From positions 1 through 41,262 of the forward strand of contig JAFEGX010000114.1 of assembly GCA_018239675.1 (NCBI GenBank): a stretch of 41,262 nucleotides of DNA, written 5' to 3'. Positions 33,809-41,262 of this stretch are shown piece after piece. Source of the DNA: Verrucomicrobiota bacterium (GTDB lineage: Bacteria; Verrucomicrobiota; Verrucomicrobiia; Opitutales; Opitutaceae). How positions within the stretch are numbered: position 1 is the stretch's first letter; every line of letters begins with the position of its first letter. The position numbers were made by a program, and so were the translations under genes. Under the pieces are notes generated by a model. That model was not told the origin of the DNA. It made no database searches and worked only from the letters and a program-made list of their open reading frames with translations.

Positions 33809-34963
33809 ATGAAGAGGTTCTCCATGAAATCGTCGCTGCAACGTCAGGCCGGCCAGGCCGGCTGGAGTTTTGCCAACGGCCAGGTAAAGGCCTTCCTCAC
33901 CCGCACCGGCGGGCACCTGGCGCCGGTCGCGTTCCGGCTCGGACGGAAGGTGGTCACGCCGTTCTCGATCGCGCCCTGGAATGACGAGGCGCTGCCCGGC
34001 GTGCCCACCATGCTGCGCGTGCTGCGCGGCGACTTTTTCTGCGCCCCGTTCGGCGGCAACGCGGCGCCGTATCGCGGCGAGCGTCACCCGCCCCATGGCG
34101 AGCCGGCCAACCGCGACTGGACCTTCCAGTCGCTCAAGCGCGATCGGGACGCGGTCACGCTGCACGCCTCGATCCACACCCATGTCCGCCGCGGCCGCAT
34201 CGACAAGCGGCTCATGCTCCGCGCGGGTCACACCGCCGTCTACTGCGAGCATGTCCTGTCCGGCTACCGGGGCCCGATGCCGATCGGCACTCACCCGATG
34301 CTCCATTTTCCCGAGGCGGCGGGCCCGGCGAACATCACCACCAGCACCTTCCGGATCGGTCACGTGGTGCCGTCCGGCTGGGAGGAGCCGGCGGCGAAGG
34401 GCTACTCGTTCCTGCGCACCGGCGCGACCTTCTCGTCGCTGCGCCGCGTGCCGGACCGCGAGGGCGGCACCGTGGACCTCAGCGTGTTTCCCGCCCGGCC
34501 GGGCTACGAGGAACTCGTCCAGCTGGTGAGCGATGAGACCCGGCCCTTCGCGTGGAATGCCGTGACGTTTCCGGGCGCGGGCCAGGTGTTTTTCACGATC
34601 AAGAATCCGCGGGTCCTGCGTGAGACGGTCCTCTGGTTCTCGAACGGCGGCCGGCACTACCCCCCGTGGAACGGCCGGCATTGCAACGTGCTCGGCGTCG
34701 AGGACGTCACCGCCTACTTCCATCTCGGCCTCGCCGACTCCGTGAAGGCGAACCGGCTCACCCGGGCGGGATTCCCGACCGCCGTCCAGCTGTCGCCGCG
34801 CCGGCCCCTGCGGGTCGCGCACATCCTGGCAATGGCCGCGATTCCGCGCGGTTTCGATGCCGTGAAGAGCATCACGCGGCAGGGCGACGGCGTGAAGCTC
34901 ACCGCCCGCAGCGGCCGGAGCGTGAGCGTGCCGCTGGACATTGGATTCGTCACCGGCCGCTAG
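33809..34963 (+). CDS. Galactose mutarotase-fold (aldose epimerase-like) protein
   Basis: A 384-residue soluble protein of mostly beta structure. Motifs include TRTGGHLAPVAFRL at the start, LRVLRGDFFCAPFGGN, KRLMLRAGHTAVYCEHVLSG, PMPIGTHPMLHFP with a conserved His, and DVTAYFHLGLADS. The order resembles the galactose mutarotase-like superfamily, where a His and a Glu act on sugar anomers, but the assignment is by pattern only. The start ATG at 33809 has GGAGG at five bases. It is divergent from the PocR/AraC regulator, which may control it. Confidence 0.6.
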   Translation: MKRFSMKSSLQRQAGQAGWSFANGQVKAFLTRTGGHLAPVAFRLGRKVVTPFSIAPWNDEALPGVPTMLRVLRGDFFCAPFGGNAAPYRGERHPPHGEPANRDWTFQSLKRDRDAVTLHASIHTHVRRGRIDKRLMLRAGHTAVYCEHVLSGYRGPMPIGTHPMLHFPEAAGPANITTSTFRIGHVVPSGWEEPAAKGYSFLRTGATFSSLRRVPDREGGTVDLSVFPARPGYEELVQLVSDETRPFAWNAVTFPGAGQVFFTIKNPRVLRETVLWFSNGGRHYPPWNGRHCNVLGVEDVTAYFHLGLADSVKANRLTRAGFPTAVQLSPRRPLRVAHILAMAAIPRGFDAVKSITRQGDGVKLTARSGRSVSVPLDIGFVTGR

Positions 34964-34998
34964 CCGCGCCGGAGCCACGTCATTCTCGACCATTGGTT

Positions 34999-35036
34999 CA
35001 TCACGAAGGGCGCGAAGCGCACGAAGGCGTCGCGAG
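34999..35036 (+). repeat. solo CACGAAGG-word arm
   Basis: The word CACGAAGG-GCGCGAAG-CGCACGAAGG-CGTCGCG in the mutarotase to beta-helix gap. A matching form, TTCACCACGAAGGTCGCGGAGGACGCGAAG in pieces, lies at 36979-37008. No complementary arm is visible close by. This 283-base gap also holds the TTTGGCG-word run at 35155-35187. Confidence 0.5.
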
Positions 35037-35154
35037 CGGTGCCGGCCGGAGGGCCGGGTGGGCCAATCGACCGTGCCCTTTCGATTCATGCGGAATTGGC
35101 GGCCCGACCGGATTGAACCGGATTGCTGATGGCCGAGAGCCGCCGGCCAGTCCC

Positions 35155-35189
35155 TTTTGGCGTTTGGCGGTTTGGCCTTTGGCGTTTCC
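35155..35189 (+). repeat. solo TTTGGCG-word arm, copy of 20547-20580
   Basis: Repeats of TTTGGCG and TTTGGCC. 30 of 34 bases match 20547-20580 in the same order, including the unequal spacing of the fourth word. It lies about 60 bases before the hexapeptide-protein start. No second arm here. This shows the element is dispersed. Confidence 0.75.
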
Positions 35190-35246
35190 TTTTCAACGGG
35201 GACAAAACGCTGTTCCTCCGGCGCAAATTCCTCCACGCTGCGGGCC

Positions 35247-35930
35247 GTGAAAGCCTCCGACTTCTTCACCCTGCCGCCGTCGCTGGCGCCGTTTGCGGCG
35301 TCCTTTCCCGCCGACGTGGCGCCGTGGGAGTGGCTGAAGCGGATCGGGCCCGCGCTGGCCTCCCACGCTTTCGACCAGCCGCTGCCGGACCGGCCGCCGG
35401 GCGTGCACGTCGAGGGCTTCGTCTATCTGCATCCGACGGTGAAGCTGCCGCCGACCGCGACGCTCATCGGCCCGGCCTGGATTGGCGCCGGGACCGAGAT
35501 CCGGCCCGGCGCGTTTGTCCGGGGCAATGTCATCGTCGGCGAGCACTGCGTCCTCGGCAACTCCTGCGAGTACAAGAACTGCCTCCTGCTGGACCGCGTG
35601 CAGACGCCCCATTTCAACTACGTCGGCGACACGATCATGGGCAACCGGGCGCACTTCGGCGCGGGGGTGATCTGCTCGAACATCCGCCTGGACCAGCGCA
35701 ATGTCATGGTGCGCCTCCCGCACGGCCCGGCGGTCGACACCGGCCTCCGGAAGATGGGCGCCATCGTGGGTGACGAGGCAGAGGTGGGCTGCAATGCCGT
35801 GCTTCAGCCCGGGGCGCTGCTGGGTCGGCGCTCGCTCGTGATGCCGCTGACGAGCCTGTCCGGCTACCTGGCCCCGGCGACCATCGCGCACTCCCGGCAG
35901 GCGGTCAGCCACCTGCCGCGCCGGGATTGA
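35247..35930 (+). CDS. Left-handed beta-helix (hexapeptide) transferase-like protein
   Basis: A 227-residue protein starting at GTG 35247. After an N-terminal helical part the middle contains hexapeptide rungs of the [LIV]-G-x4 type: ATLIGPAWIGAGTEIRPGAFVRGNVIVGEHCVLGNSCEYKNC in pieces, and MGAIVGDEAEVGCNAVLQPGALLGRRS. The KNCLLLDRVQTPHFNYVGDTIMG segment resembles GlmU-type acyltransferase helices. The first GTG was chosen because the longer reading frame begins inside the TTTGGCG repeat. Likely a nucleotide-sugar or acyl-group transferase domain that has lost its catalytic partner. Followed by trpS 38 bases later. Confidence 0.75.
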   Translation: MKASDFFTLPPSLAPFAASFPADVAPWEWLKRIGPALASHAFDQPLPDRPPGVHVEGFVYLHPTVKLPPTATLIGPAWIGAGTEIRPGAFVRGNVIVGEHCVLGNSCEYKNCLLLDRVQTPHFNYVGDTIMGNRAHFGAGVICSNIRLDQRNVMVRLPHGPAVDTGLRKMGAIVGDEAEVGCNAVLQPGALLGRRSLVMPLTSLSGYLAPATIAHSRQAVSHLPRRD

Positions 35931-35967
35931 CGCCGGCCCGCGGGCTTCGCGACACTGGCCGCTTTCC

Positions 35968-36933
35968 ATGCGCACCCTCACCGGCATCCAACCCACCGGC
36001 ACGCTCCACATCGGCAACTATTTTGGCGCGATGCGGCCCGCGATCGAAGCGCAGTCGCGCGGCGACTGCTTCTACTTCATCGCCGACTACCATTCGATGA
36101 CGTCGATCACGAATGCCGCGGACCGGCGTGCCAACACCCGCGGCGTCGCGCTGGACTGGCTGGCCTGCGGGCTCGATCCCAAGACCAGCGTGTTCTGGCG
36201 GCAGAGCGACCTTCCCGAGGTCTGCGAGCTCACGTGGATGCTCGGCTCGCTGACGCCGATGGGGCTGCTGGAGCGCGCCCACAGCTACAAGGACAAGACC
36301 GCGAAGGGCATCGCGGCCAACTTCGGGCTGTTTGCCTACCCGGTCCTGATGGCGGCGGACATCCTGCTGTTCGACACCCAGCGGGTGCCGGTCGGCCGCG
36401 ACCAGAAGCAGCACCTCGAGATGAGCCGCGACATCGCGATCAAGTTCAACGAGGCGTACGGCGAGACCTTCGTGGTGCCGGAGGCCGAGATCCGCGACGA
36501 GGTCGCGGTGGTGCCCGGACTCGACGGCCAGAAGATGAGCAAGAGCTACGGCAACACGATCGAGATCTTCGGCGACGAGAAGGCGCTCCGGAAGAAGATC
36601 ATGGGGATCAAGATGGACAGCCGGACCCCGGCGGAACCGAAGCCCGACGCCGACAAGAACCTGGCGATCCAGCTGCTGCGGCTTTTCGCCCCGGCGGACG
36701 TGGCCCTCGACTTCGAGAACCGCCTGCGGGCCGGCGGCCTTGGCTATGGCGACCTGAAGAAGGCGCTCTTCGAACACTACTGGGCCTACTTTGCCGTGGC
36801 CCGCGCCCGGCGCGCCGAGCTGGCCGCCAATCCCGACTTTGTGGACAGCGTGCTCCGCGAGGGCGCCGAGCGCGCCCGCGCCGTCGCTCGCGTCGTGACC
36901 GCCCGCGCCCGCAAGGCCTGCGGTTTGGACTGA
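35968..36933 (+). CDS. trpS: Tryptophanyl-tRNA synthetase
   Basis: A 321-residue class I synthetase that charges tRNA-Trp with tryptophan. The HIGH-type motif is TLHIGNYFGA (His14 to Gly19) and the KMSKS loop is intact at residues 189-193 (GQKMSKSYGN). The tryptophan-binding region MLGSLTPMGLLERAHSYKDK is present, and the length is normal for bacterial TrpRS. It starts 38 bases after the beta-helix gene. A hairpin 75 bases after its stop may end the transcript. Confidence 0.97.
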   Translation: MRTLTGIQPTGTLHIGNYFGAMRPAIEAQSRGDCFYFIADYHSMTSITNAADRRANTRGVALDWLACGLDPKTSVFWRQSDLPEVCELTWMLGSLTPMGLLERAHSYKDKTAKGIAANFGLFAYPVLMAADILLFDTQRVPVGRDQKQHLEMSRDIAIKFNEAYGETFVVPEAEIRDEVAVVPGLDGQKMSKSYGNTIEIFGDEKALRKKIMGIKMDSRTPAEPKPDADKNLAIQLLRLFAPADVALDFENRLRAGGLGYGDLKKALFEHYWAYFAVARARRAELAANPDFVDSVLREGAERARAVARVVTARARKACGLD

Positions 36934-36978
36934 CGTTGGCCCGGTCTGGGACGGGGTCGAGTGCGTGCGGGTTGGGTG

Positions 36979-37008
36979 TTCACCACGAAGGTCGCGGAGG
37001 ACGCGAAG
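36979..37008 (+). repeat. solo CACGAAGG/GGAGGACGCGAAG-word arm
   Basis: Words CACGAAGG, TCGCGGAGG, ACGCGAAG in the 280-base gap after trpS, just before a stem-loop. It is similar to 34999-35036 (shared TTCAYCACGAAGG-KCGCG). No complementary arm follows. The rest of the gap to 37213 holds no gene. It ends with TAGAAT at 37195-37200, 13 bases before the ATG of the oxidase, a possible -10 box. Confidence 0.5.
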
Positions 37009-37037
37009 ATCGATCCGGCGCGTGCCGGATTGATTTT
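37009..37037 (+). terminator. stem-loop after trpS
   Basis: ATCGATCCGGC (37009-37019) pairs with GCCGGATTGAT (37024-37034) at 10 Watson-Crick pairs plus one G-T, around a GCGT loop. TTT follows the stem. It stands 75 bases after the trpS stop. A weak T tract makes termination uncertain. Confidence 0.5.
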
Positions 37038-37213
37038 GACCTGTTCTGCGCGACTGTCGCCCTGGATTTGGCTGGGTCCATTTTTGGATTTTGGGTGGTT
37101 GGCGGACTGAAGTGGGACGAACTTCGCGGGGTGGGGGCACCCCGCCCACACTCGAGGCGCGGGCCTTGGGATGAAATCGACAATCGAGCCCGTTCCTAGA
37201 ATCCTCCGCGCCC

Positions 37214-38491
37214 ATGAGCACCCCGCTTCCGCCTGACCCCGGGCCGGCCCGGCAGCGGGCGATTTACCTGCCGGGCCTGGCGGGTCGGCGGCCGCTGGCG
37301 CCGGTCGCGGCGGCCGAACTCGAGGCCCGGGCGCGCGAGGTGATGTCGGGGCGCGCCTTTGCCTACGTCGCCGGTGGCGCGGGCGCCGAGCAGACCATGG
37401 CGGCGAACCGCGCCGCGTTCGACCGACGGCAGATCGTGCCAAACGTGCTGCGCGACTCCTCCCGGCGAGACCTGTCGGTTGAACTGCTCGGCCGCCGGCT
37501 GCCCGTGCCGCTGCTGACCGCGCCAATCGGCGTGCTCGACCTGGCGCACCCCGACGCGGACCTTGCGGTGGCGCGCGCCGCGGCCGGTCTGGGGGTGCCG
37601 GTCATCTTTTCAAACCAGGCGTCCGTCCCGATGGAGGAGTGCGCGGCCGCCATGGGCGCCTCGCCGCGGTGGTTTCAGCTGTACTGGAGCTCGAGCGACG
37701 AGTTGGTCGCGAGCTTCGTGCGACGGGCCGAGGCCGCCGGTTGTGAGGCGGTGGTCGTGACCCTGGATACCTCCATCCTGGGCTGGCGGGCCCGCGACCT
37801 CGACCAGGCCTACCTGCCGTTCCTCGAGGGCCGCGGCATCGCGCAGTACACCAGCGATCCGGTGTTTCGCGCCCAACTGCGGGAGCCGCAGCCGGCTTTG
37901 CCGCGGCCTCCGGTCAATTTCCAGACCGCTGCCGCCGCGCTGGCGCAGAAGGCGAACTTCCCGGGCGGCCTCTGGCGGAATCTCTTCTCGGGCGAGCCGC
38001 GGGCGGCCGTGCAGCGGTTCTTCGCGACCTACTCGCGGCCCTCGCTCACGTGGGCCGACCTGCCGCGACTCCGCACCTACACCCGCCTGCCCATCATCCT
38101 GAAGGGCGTGCTGCACCCGGATGATGCGCGCCGGGCGCTTGATGCCGGCGTGGACGGTCTCGTGGTGTCGAACCATGGCGGCCGGCAAATCGACGGTGCC
38201 GTGGCGAGCCTGGATGCGCTCCCGGGCGTGGTGGCCGCGGTGGACGGAAGGATTCCGGTGCTGCTGGACAGCGGGCCGCGTGGCGGGGCCGATGTGTTCA
38301 AAGCCATCGCGCTGGGCGCCCGGGCCGTGCTGGTGGGACGACCGTTTGTCTATGGCTTGGCGTGCGCCGGCGAGGGCGGCGTCCGCGAAGTGCTCCAGAA
38401 TTGGATCGCCGAGCTCGACCTCACCCTGGCCCTGGCGGGCTGCCGCAGTCTGGCCGAGGTGAATCCGGCGATGCTGCGCGAGCAGGCATGA
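37214..38491 (+). CDS. FMN-dependent alpha-hydroxy-acid oxidase/dehydrogenase
   Basis: A 425-residue TIM-barrel flavoprotein of the lactate/glycolate oxidase family. It has the opening [26 protein letters not shown] phosphate contacts in [20 protein letters not shown], the base-stabilising Lys in [13 protein letters not shown] and the catalytic His321 in [20 protein letters not shown]. It would oxidise an alpha-hydroxy acid such as lactate to the keto acid. Two regions of 30 or so residues between barrel strands (about 195-245) are longer than in typical LldD. The physiological substrate and electron acceptor are unknown, so the symbol lldD is not given. It ends against a large hairpin repeat and plsC on the opposite strand. 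Confidence 0.88.
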   Translation: MSTPLPPDPGPARQRAIYLPGLAGRRPLAPVAAAELEARAREVMSGRAFAYVAGGAGAEQTMAANRAAFDRRQIVPNVLRDSSRRDLSVELLGRRLPVPLLTAPIGVLDLAHPDADLAVARAAAGLGVPVIFSNQASVPMEECAAAMGASPRWFQLYWSSSDELVASFVRRAEAAGCEAVVVTLDTSILGWRARDLDQAYLPFLEGRGIAQYTSDPVFRAQLREPQPALPRPPVNFQTAAAALAQKANFPGGLWRNLFSGEPRAAVQRFFATYSRPSLTWADLPRLRTYTRLPIILKGVLHPDDARRALDAGVDGLVVSNHGGRQIDGAVASLDALPGVVAAVDGRIPVLLDSGPRGGADVFKAIALGARAVLVGRPFVYGLACAGEGGVREVLQNWIAELDLTLALAGCRSLAEVNPAMLREQA

Positions 38492-38495
38492 GGCA

Positions 38496-38638
38496 TTTCA
38501 CAGGAGAGAACGGAGGGCACGGAGTGGGGAAACCGCTAATCTTCACTAATCACCGCTAATGGTTCCGAACCCGATTGGTGCGGATTAGCGAAGATTAGCG
38601 GTTACATTCCTCCGTTCCCTCCGTTTCCTCCTGTGAAA
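38496..38638. repeat. 56-bp-arm inverted word repeat at a convergent junction
   Basis: The arm 38496-38551 (TTTCACAGGAG, CGGAGGG, ACGGAG, then CCGCTAATCTTC-ACTAATC) and the arm 38583-38638 have identical length and pair at 47 of 56 positions around a 31-base loop. The two arms carry two word families in series, one GGAGG-like and one GATTAGCG-like. It fills the space between the stop of the oxidase gene (plus) and the stop of plsC (minus). The stem in RNA would be very stable in both directions. Confidence 0.92.
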
Positions 38639-38649
38639 AACCTCACCGC

Positions 38650-39309
38650 CTAGATCACGCGGATTTCCGGGGGCGTGAGCCTGGCGATGCGGCGCATGAT
38701 GCGCTCGCTGGCGATCTGGTAACGCTCCTTGCCGGCCGTGGGCTCGTCGTATTCGGCCGGCGCCATCGCGGGGCCAAATACCACGCTCACCGGCACGCCG
38801 AGCTGAAGACCGCGACCCTTGCCGAAGGCCTCGTACGAGCCGAAAATCCGCACCGGCACCACCGGCACCTGGGCCCGACAGCAAATGAGGCCCACGCCGG
38901 CTTTTGGCGCCTGCAACTGGCCGTCCGGCGAGCGGGTGCCCTCGGGAAACAGGATCAGGCCGCGGTCCTCCTTCAGGACCTTCAGCACCCGCTTGATCGC
39001 GCTCACGTCCTGGCCACCGTCGCGGTCAACAGGGATCGTGCCGACCGTGTCGAGCCACCAGCTCGCGAGGCCGCCCTTCCACAGCGTCTTGCGCGCGAAG
39101 TACGAGATCTGGCGCTGCACCTGGCAGCCGATGAACGGCGGATCGAGGAAACTGAGATGGTTCGCGGCGACGAGGAACGAGCCCTCGCGCGGGACGTGTT
39201 CCAGCCCCACGACATTGCCGCGGAACAAGATGTCGTACGCCGAGAGGGCGAGATAGTGAAAGAAGCCGTAGACCAGCTCCATCTCGCTCTGGTTGTAGGT
39301 CCGGCTCAT
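38650..39309 (-). CDS. plsC: 1-acyl-sn-glycerol-3-phosphate acyltransferase (PlsC-type)
   Basis: A 219-residue membrane-associated acyltransferase that would add the second acyl chain in phospholipid synthesis. Motif I is NHLSFLDPP with the catalytic His51 and Asp56, and motif III is FPEGTRSPDGQL (residues 121-132). The first 30 residues are hydrophobic (FFHYLALSAYDILF) and likely anchor it. It overlaps the cmk stop by one base (TGATG), so translation is coupled. The name covers the family; lysophospholipid specificity is inferred. Confidence 0.9.
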   Translation of the reverse strand: MSRTYNQSEMELVYGFFHYLALSAYDILFRGNVVGLEHVPREGSFLVAANHLSFLDPPFIGCQVQRQISYFARKTLWKGGLASWWLDTVGTIPVDRDGGQDVSAIKRVLKVLKEDRGLILFPEGTRSPDGQLQAPKAGVGLICCRAQVPVVPVRIFGSYEAFGKGRGLQLGVPVSVVFGPAMAPAEYDEPTAGKERYQIASERIMRRIARLTPPEIRVI

Positions 39310-39977
39310 CAGGGGATCAGCTTTGCGGCAACAGCCGCCGCCATCAGCTCGACGACCTGCTCGAGTGAGACATGCGTCGTGTCGATCGACGTCGCACCGG
39401 GCGGGCAGGTGAGCGGGGAAGTCTTGCGGGAGGAGTCGATGCGGTCGCGCTCCCGGATCTGGTCGTGCAATCCCTGGCCGGCCCGCCGGCGCTCCCGCTC
39501 GCCCGGGTCGGCGTGCAGGAAGAAGCGGCAGTCGGCGTTGGGGAAGATGGCCGAGCCGATGTCGCGCCCCTCCATGACCAGGCCGCGGAACCCGTGCTGG
39601 CGCCCGAAGTCGGCGAGCCCGCGCTGGTAGGCGAGCAGGGCGGCGCGGAGTTCCGGGACCGCGGCGTAGTGGGAGACGTGCTCGTTCACCTCGCGGCTGC
39701 GGATCTCGTCGCCGGCCACCCGGCCGTTGATCTCCATCTCGGCCGAGCGGCCGGCCAGCCGCGTCGTGAGCCGCAGCGCCGCAAGCGCCGGCGGCAGGCG
39801 ACGGTGATCGTCGGCGCGGACGCCCTGCCGGAGCATCTCGGCGGTGATGGCCCGGTAGAACGAGCCGGTGTCGACGTGCAGGAGATTGAATCGGTCGCTC
39901 AGCGTGCGGGACGACGACGACTTGCCGGAGGCGGCACCGCCGTCGATGGCAACTATGATGAAGGGGGGCGGAGCCAT
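39309..39977 (-). CDS. cmk: Cytidylate kinase
   Basis: A 222-residue cytoplasmic kinase that phosphorylates CMP and dCMP. Walker A is GGAASGKSS near residues 13-21. HVDTGSFYRAIT, the NMP-binding helix, and VMEGRDIGSAIFPNADCRFFL are typical of Cmk. IRERDRIDSSRKTSPL is the lid region with conserved Arg and Asp. The length is normal. It overlaps aroA and plsC by one base each (TGATG), forming the known aroA-cmk-plsC-type block. Confidence 0.96.
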   Translation of the reverse strand: MAPPPFIIVAIDGGAASGKSSSSRTLSDRFNLLHVDTGSFYRAITAEMLRQGVRADDHRRLPPALAALRLTTRLAGRSAEMEINGRVAGDEIRSREVNEHVSHYAAVPELRAALLAYQRGLADFGRQHGFRGLVMEGRDIGSAIFPNADCRFFLHADPGERERRRAGQGLHDQIRERDRIDSSRKTSPLTCPPGATSIDTTHVSLEQVVELMAAAVAAKLIP

Positions 39978-41262
39978 CAGCCTGCCAACGATTTTGCCCG
40001 CACCGTCTCCAGCAACTCAAAAAAGTGCGGGAATGTCTTCGCGCAGCAGCCGGGATCGCGGATGGTCAGCCAGGGCTGGCCGTTGCGCAGGTGGTCATGG
40101 CAGCCGAGGATGCCAAAGCTCATGGCGAACCGGTGATCGTGATAAGTTTCGACGACCTGCCCGGCCTTCAGCGGCCGCGGGTGGATCTCCAGCGCATCCT
40201 CGGTCTCGACCACGTGCTGCCCGAGGCGCTGCAACTCGCGCGCCATGCCTGCCACGCGGTCCGTCTCCTGGCGCCGGGTGTGGGCGATGCCGGTGATCCG
40301 CGTCGGCCCCCCCAGCAGCGGTGCCAGGGCCGCCAGGGTCAGGAAGGTGTCGGAGATCTCGTGAAAATCCTCGTCCAGTAGCCGTCCGGCCGGCCGCGCC
40401 TGGACCCGCGCCAGCACGTCGACGAAGGCCGAGTCACCCTGCAGCCCGGCCCCCGGCGGACGCAGGCCGGGGAGCGCCAGGGCGCCGCCTGCCACGAGCG
40501 GCAAGGCCTGGAAATAACTCGCGGCGGTCGCGTCCGGCTCGATGGCGTAGCGCGCCGGCGGGGCGTAGCGCCCCGGTGCCAGGGTGAACCGCGTGGCATC
40601 GGCGGACGGGGTCGCCGGCAGGCCGAACTCCTTCATCAGGCGCAGCGTCATCTCAATGAAAGTCCGCCGGACGTCGCCGATCAGATTCACGGCCACGGGC
40701 CCCGCGGCCAGCGGCGCCGCCATCAGCAGCGCCGAGAGCAGCTGGCTGCTGGCGCTCGCATCCAGCCGCACTTCGCCGCCGCGCAGTCCCCGGGCCCGGA
40801 TCTCGAGCGGAAAGCATCCCTCGGCGCCGGCGCACCGGATGTCGGCGCCGAGGGCGCGCAGGGCGTCGATCAGGCCGGCCATGGGGCGCTGGCGCATCTG
40901 CGGCACACCATCGATGCGATAGGTGCCACGCGGCGCGACGGCGCACAAGGCCGTGAGGAATCGCGCGGCGGTGCCCGCCAGTCCGACAAACAGGTCCGCC
41001 TCGCCGCCGGGAAAGGCGCGGTCCTGGCCGCTCACGCGCAGCGTCAACGCCGCCTCATCGGCCTCCACCGTGAAACCCAGCTGGCGCAGCGCCTGCGCCA
41101 TCAGCCGCGTGTCCTCCGAAAAAAGCGCGCCGGTCAGGGTCACCGGCCGGTCGCCCATCGCCGCGAGCAGCAGCGCCCGGTTGGTCAGGCTCTTCGAGCC
41201 GGGCAGCACCACCTCGCCGCGCACGGGGCGAGTGAAGGGCGTGATCGGAAGCAGGTCGGGCA
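39977..41262 (-). CDS. aroA: 3-phosphoshikimate 1-carboxyvinyltransferase (EPSP synthase), 5' end outside window
   Basis: At least 427 residues of AroA are visible. The frame continues from the GTG at 41224 to the window edge with LLPITPFTRPVRGEVVLPG in pieces, so the real start is at or beyond 41262. Motifs: PGSKSLTNRALLLAA, LTGALFSEDTRLMAQALRQLG, LAGTAARFLTAL, MRQRPMAGLIDALRALGADI, and YHDHRFAMSFGILGC near the C-terminus. The shikimate-pathway enzyme adds enolpyruvate from PEP to shikimate-3-phosphate. The loop usually GNAGTAMR reads GLAGTAAR here, a variant at the PEP/glyphosate-binding loop. It is first in the aroA-cmk-plsC operon. Confidence 0.93.
   Translation of the reverse strand, partial: PDLLPITPFTRPVRGEVVLPGSKSLTNRALLLAAMGDRPVTLTGALFSEDTRLMAQALRQLGFTVEADEAALTLRVSGQDRAFPGGEADLFVGLAGTAARFLTALCAVAPRGTYRIDGVPQMRQRPMAGLIDALRALGADIRCAGAEGCFPLEIRARGLRGGEVRLDASASSQLLSALLMAAPLAAGPVAVNLIGDVRRTFIEMTLRLMKEFGLPATPSADATRFTLAPGRYAPPARYAIEPDATAASYFQALPLVAGGALALPGLRPPGAGLQGDSAFVDVLARVQARPAGRLLDEDFHEISDTFLTLAALAPLLGGPTRITGIAHTRRQETDRVAGMARELQRLGQHVVETEDALEIHPRPLKAGQVVETYHDHRFAMSFGILGCHDHLRNGQPWLTIRDPGCCAKTFPHFFELLETVRAKSLAG

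Noticed and set aside
38496-38638. The large inverted repeat as the ends of an insertion sequence
   Set aside because: The loop is only 31 bases and encodes nothing. No transposase was seen in the window and no target duplication was obvious.

Overview
The window is about 70% GC, almost fully coding, and reads as a chromosomal segment of a Verrucomicrobiota bacterium, most likely Opitutales/Opitutaceae. This placement is inferred from gene content and style: tandem heparinase II/III-like proteins, a ccoN-ccoO fusion in a cbb3 oxidase operon, a PocR-type AraC regulator, many starts without a Shine-Dalgarno sequence, and word-like repeats in the gaps. No rRNA, CRISPR array, insertion sequence or prophage gene was recognised.

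Layout. 1-2271 (minus): molybdopterin genes moaA, a moaC-moaB/mog fusion, moaD and the first codons of moaE. 2396-3148 (plus): rnhB. 3392-9779: two tandem heparinase II/III-like secreted proteins of about 1060 residues. 9813-18084: a PAS histidine kinase, a GH2 beta-mannosidase-like enzyme, an NtrC-family sigma-54 activator, a polytopic glycosyltransferase-C-like membrane protein and an outer-membrane beta-barrel. 18282-20426: a Wzz/Wzc-type chain-length regulator with tyrosine autokinase. Together 3.4-20.4 kb looks like an accessory polysaccharide degradation, synthesis and export region. 20654-20729: tRNA-Gly(GCC) with its own promoter and terminator. 20847-22283: a universal stress protein with an apparently leaderless promoter and an unknown exported protein.

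22463-30946 (minus) is a cbb3 cytochrome oxidase operon: a His-rich DUF2934-like protein, a CcoS-like small membrane protein, CcoNO fusion, CcoQ, a short monohaem CcoP, CcoG, a small membrane protein, a DsbD_2/TauE-like membrane protein and the copper ATPase CcoI. Divergent from it are a Cys-rich protein and a voltage-sensor-type K+ channel. 32503-34963 holds a PocR/AraC regulator divergent from a mutarotase-like protein. 35247-41262 holds a left-handed beta-helix transferase-like protein, trpS, an FMN-dependent alpha-hydroxy acid oxidase, and a tight minus-strand aroA-cmk-plsC operon whose aroA 5' end lies beyond the window.

The most unusual structure is not a gene. Many intergenic gaps carry imperfect inverted repeats built from short words repeated with variation (CAGGTGACAGG, TTTGGCG, GTTGAAAG, GCTAACTAC-like, CGGAGG plus GATTAGCG, CACGAAGG). 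Several form long hairpins at convergent gene ends. The same word family recurs kilobases apart, and two gene ends have a GC-rich hairpin centred on the stop codon directly followed by a CAGGT-word arm. This looks like a dispersed, multi-family element system that I cannot match to a named class.
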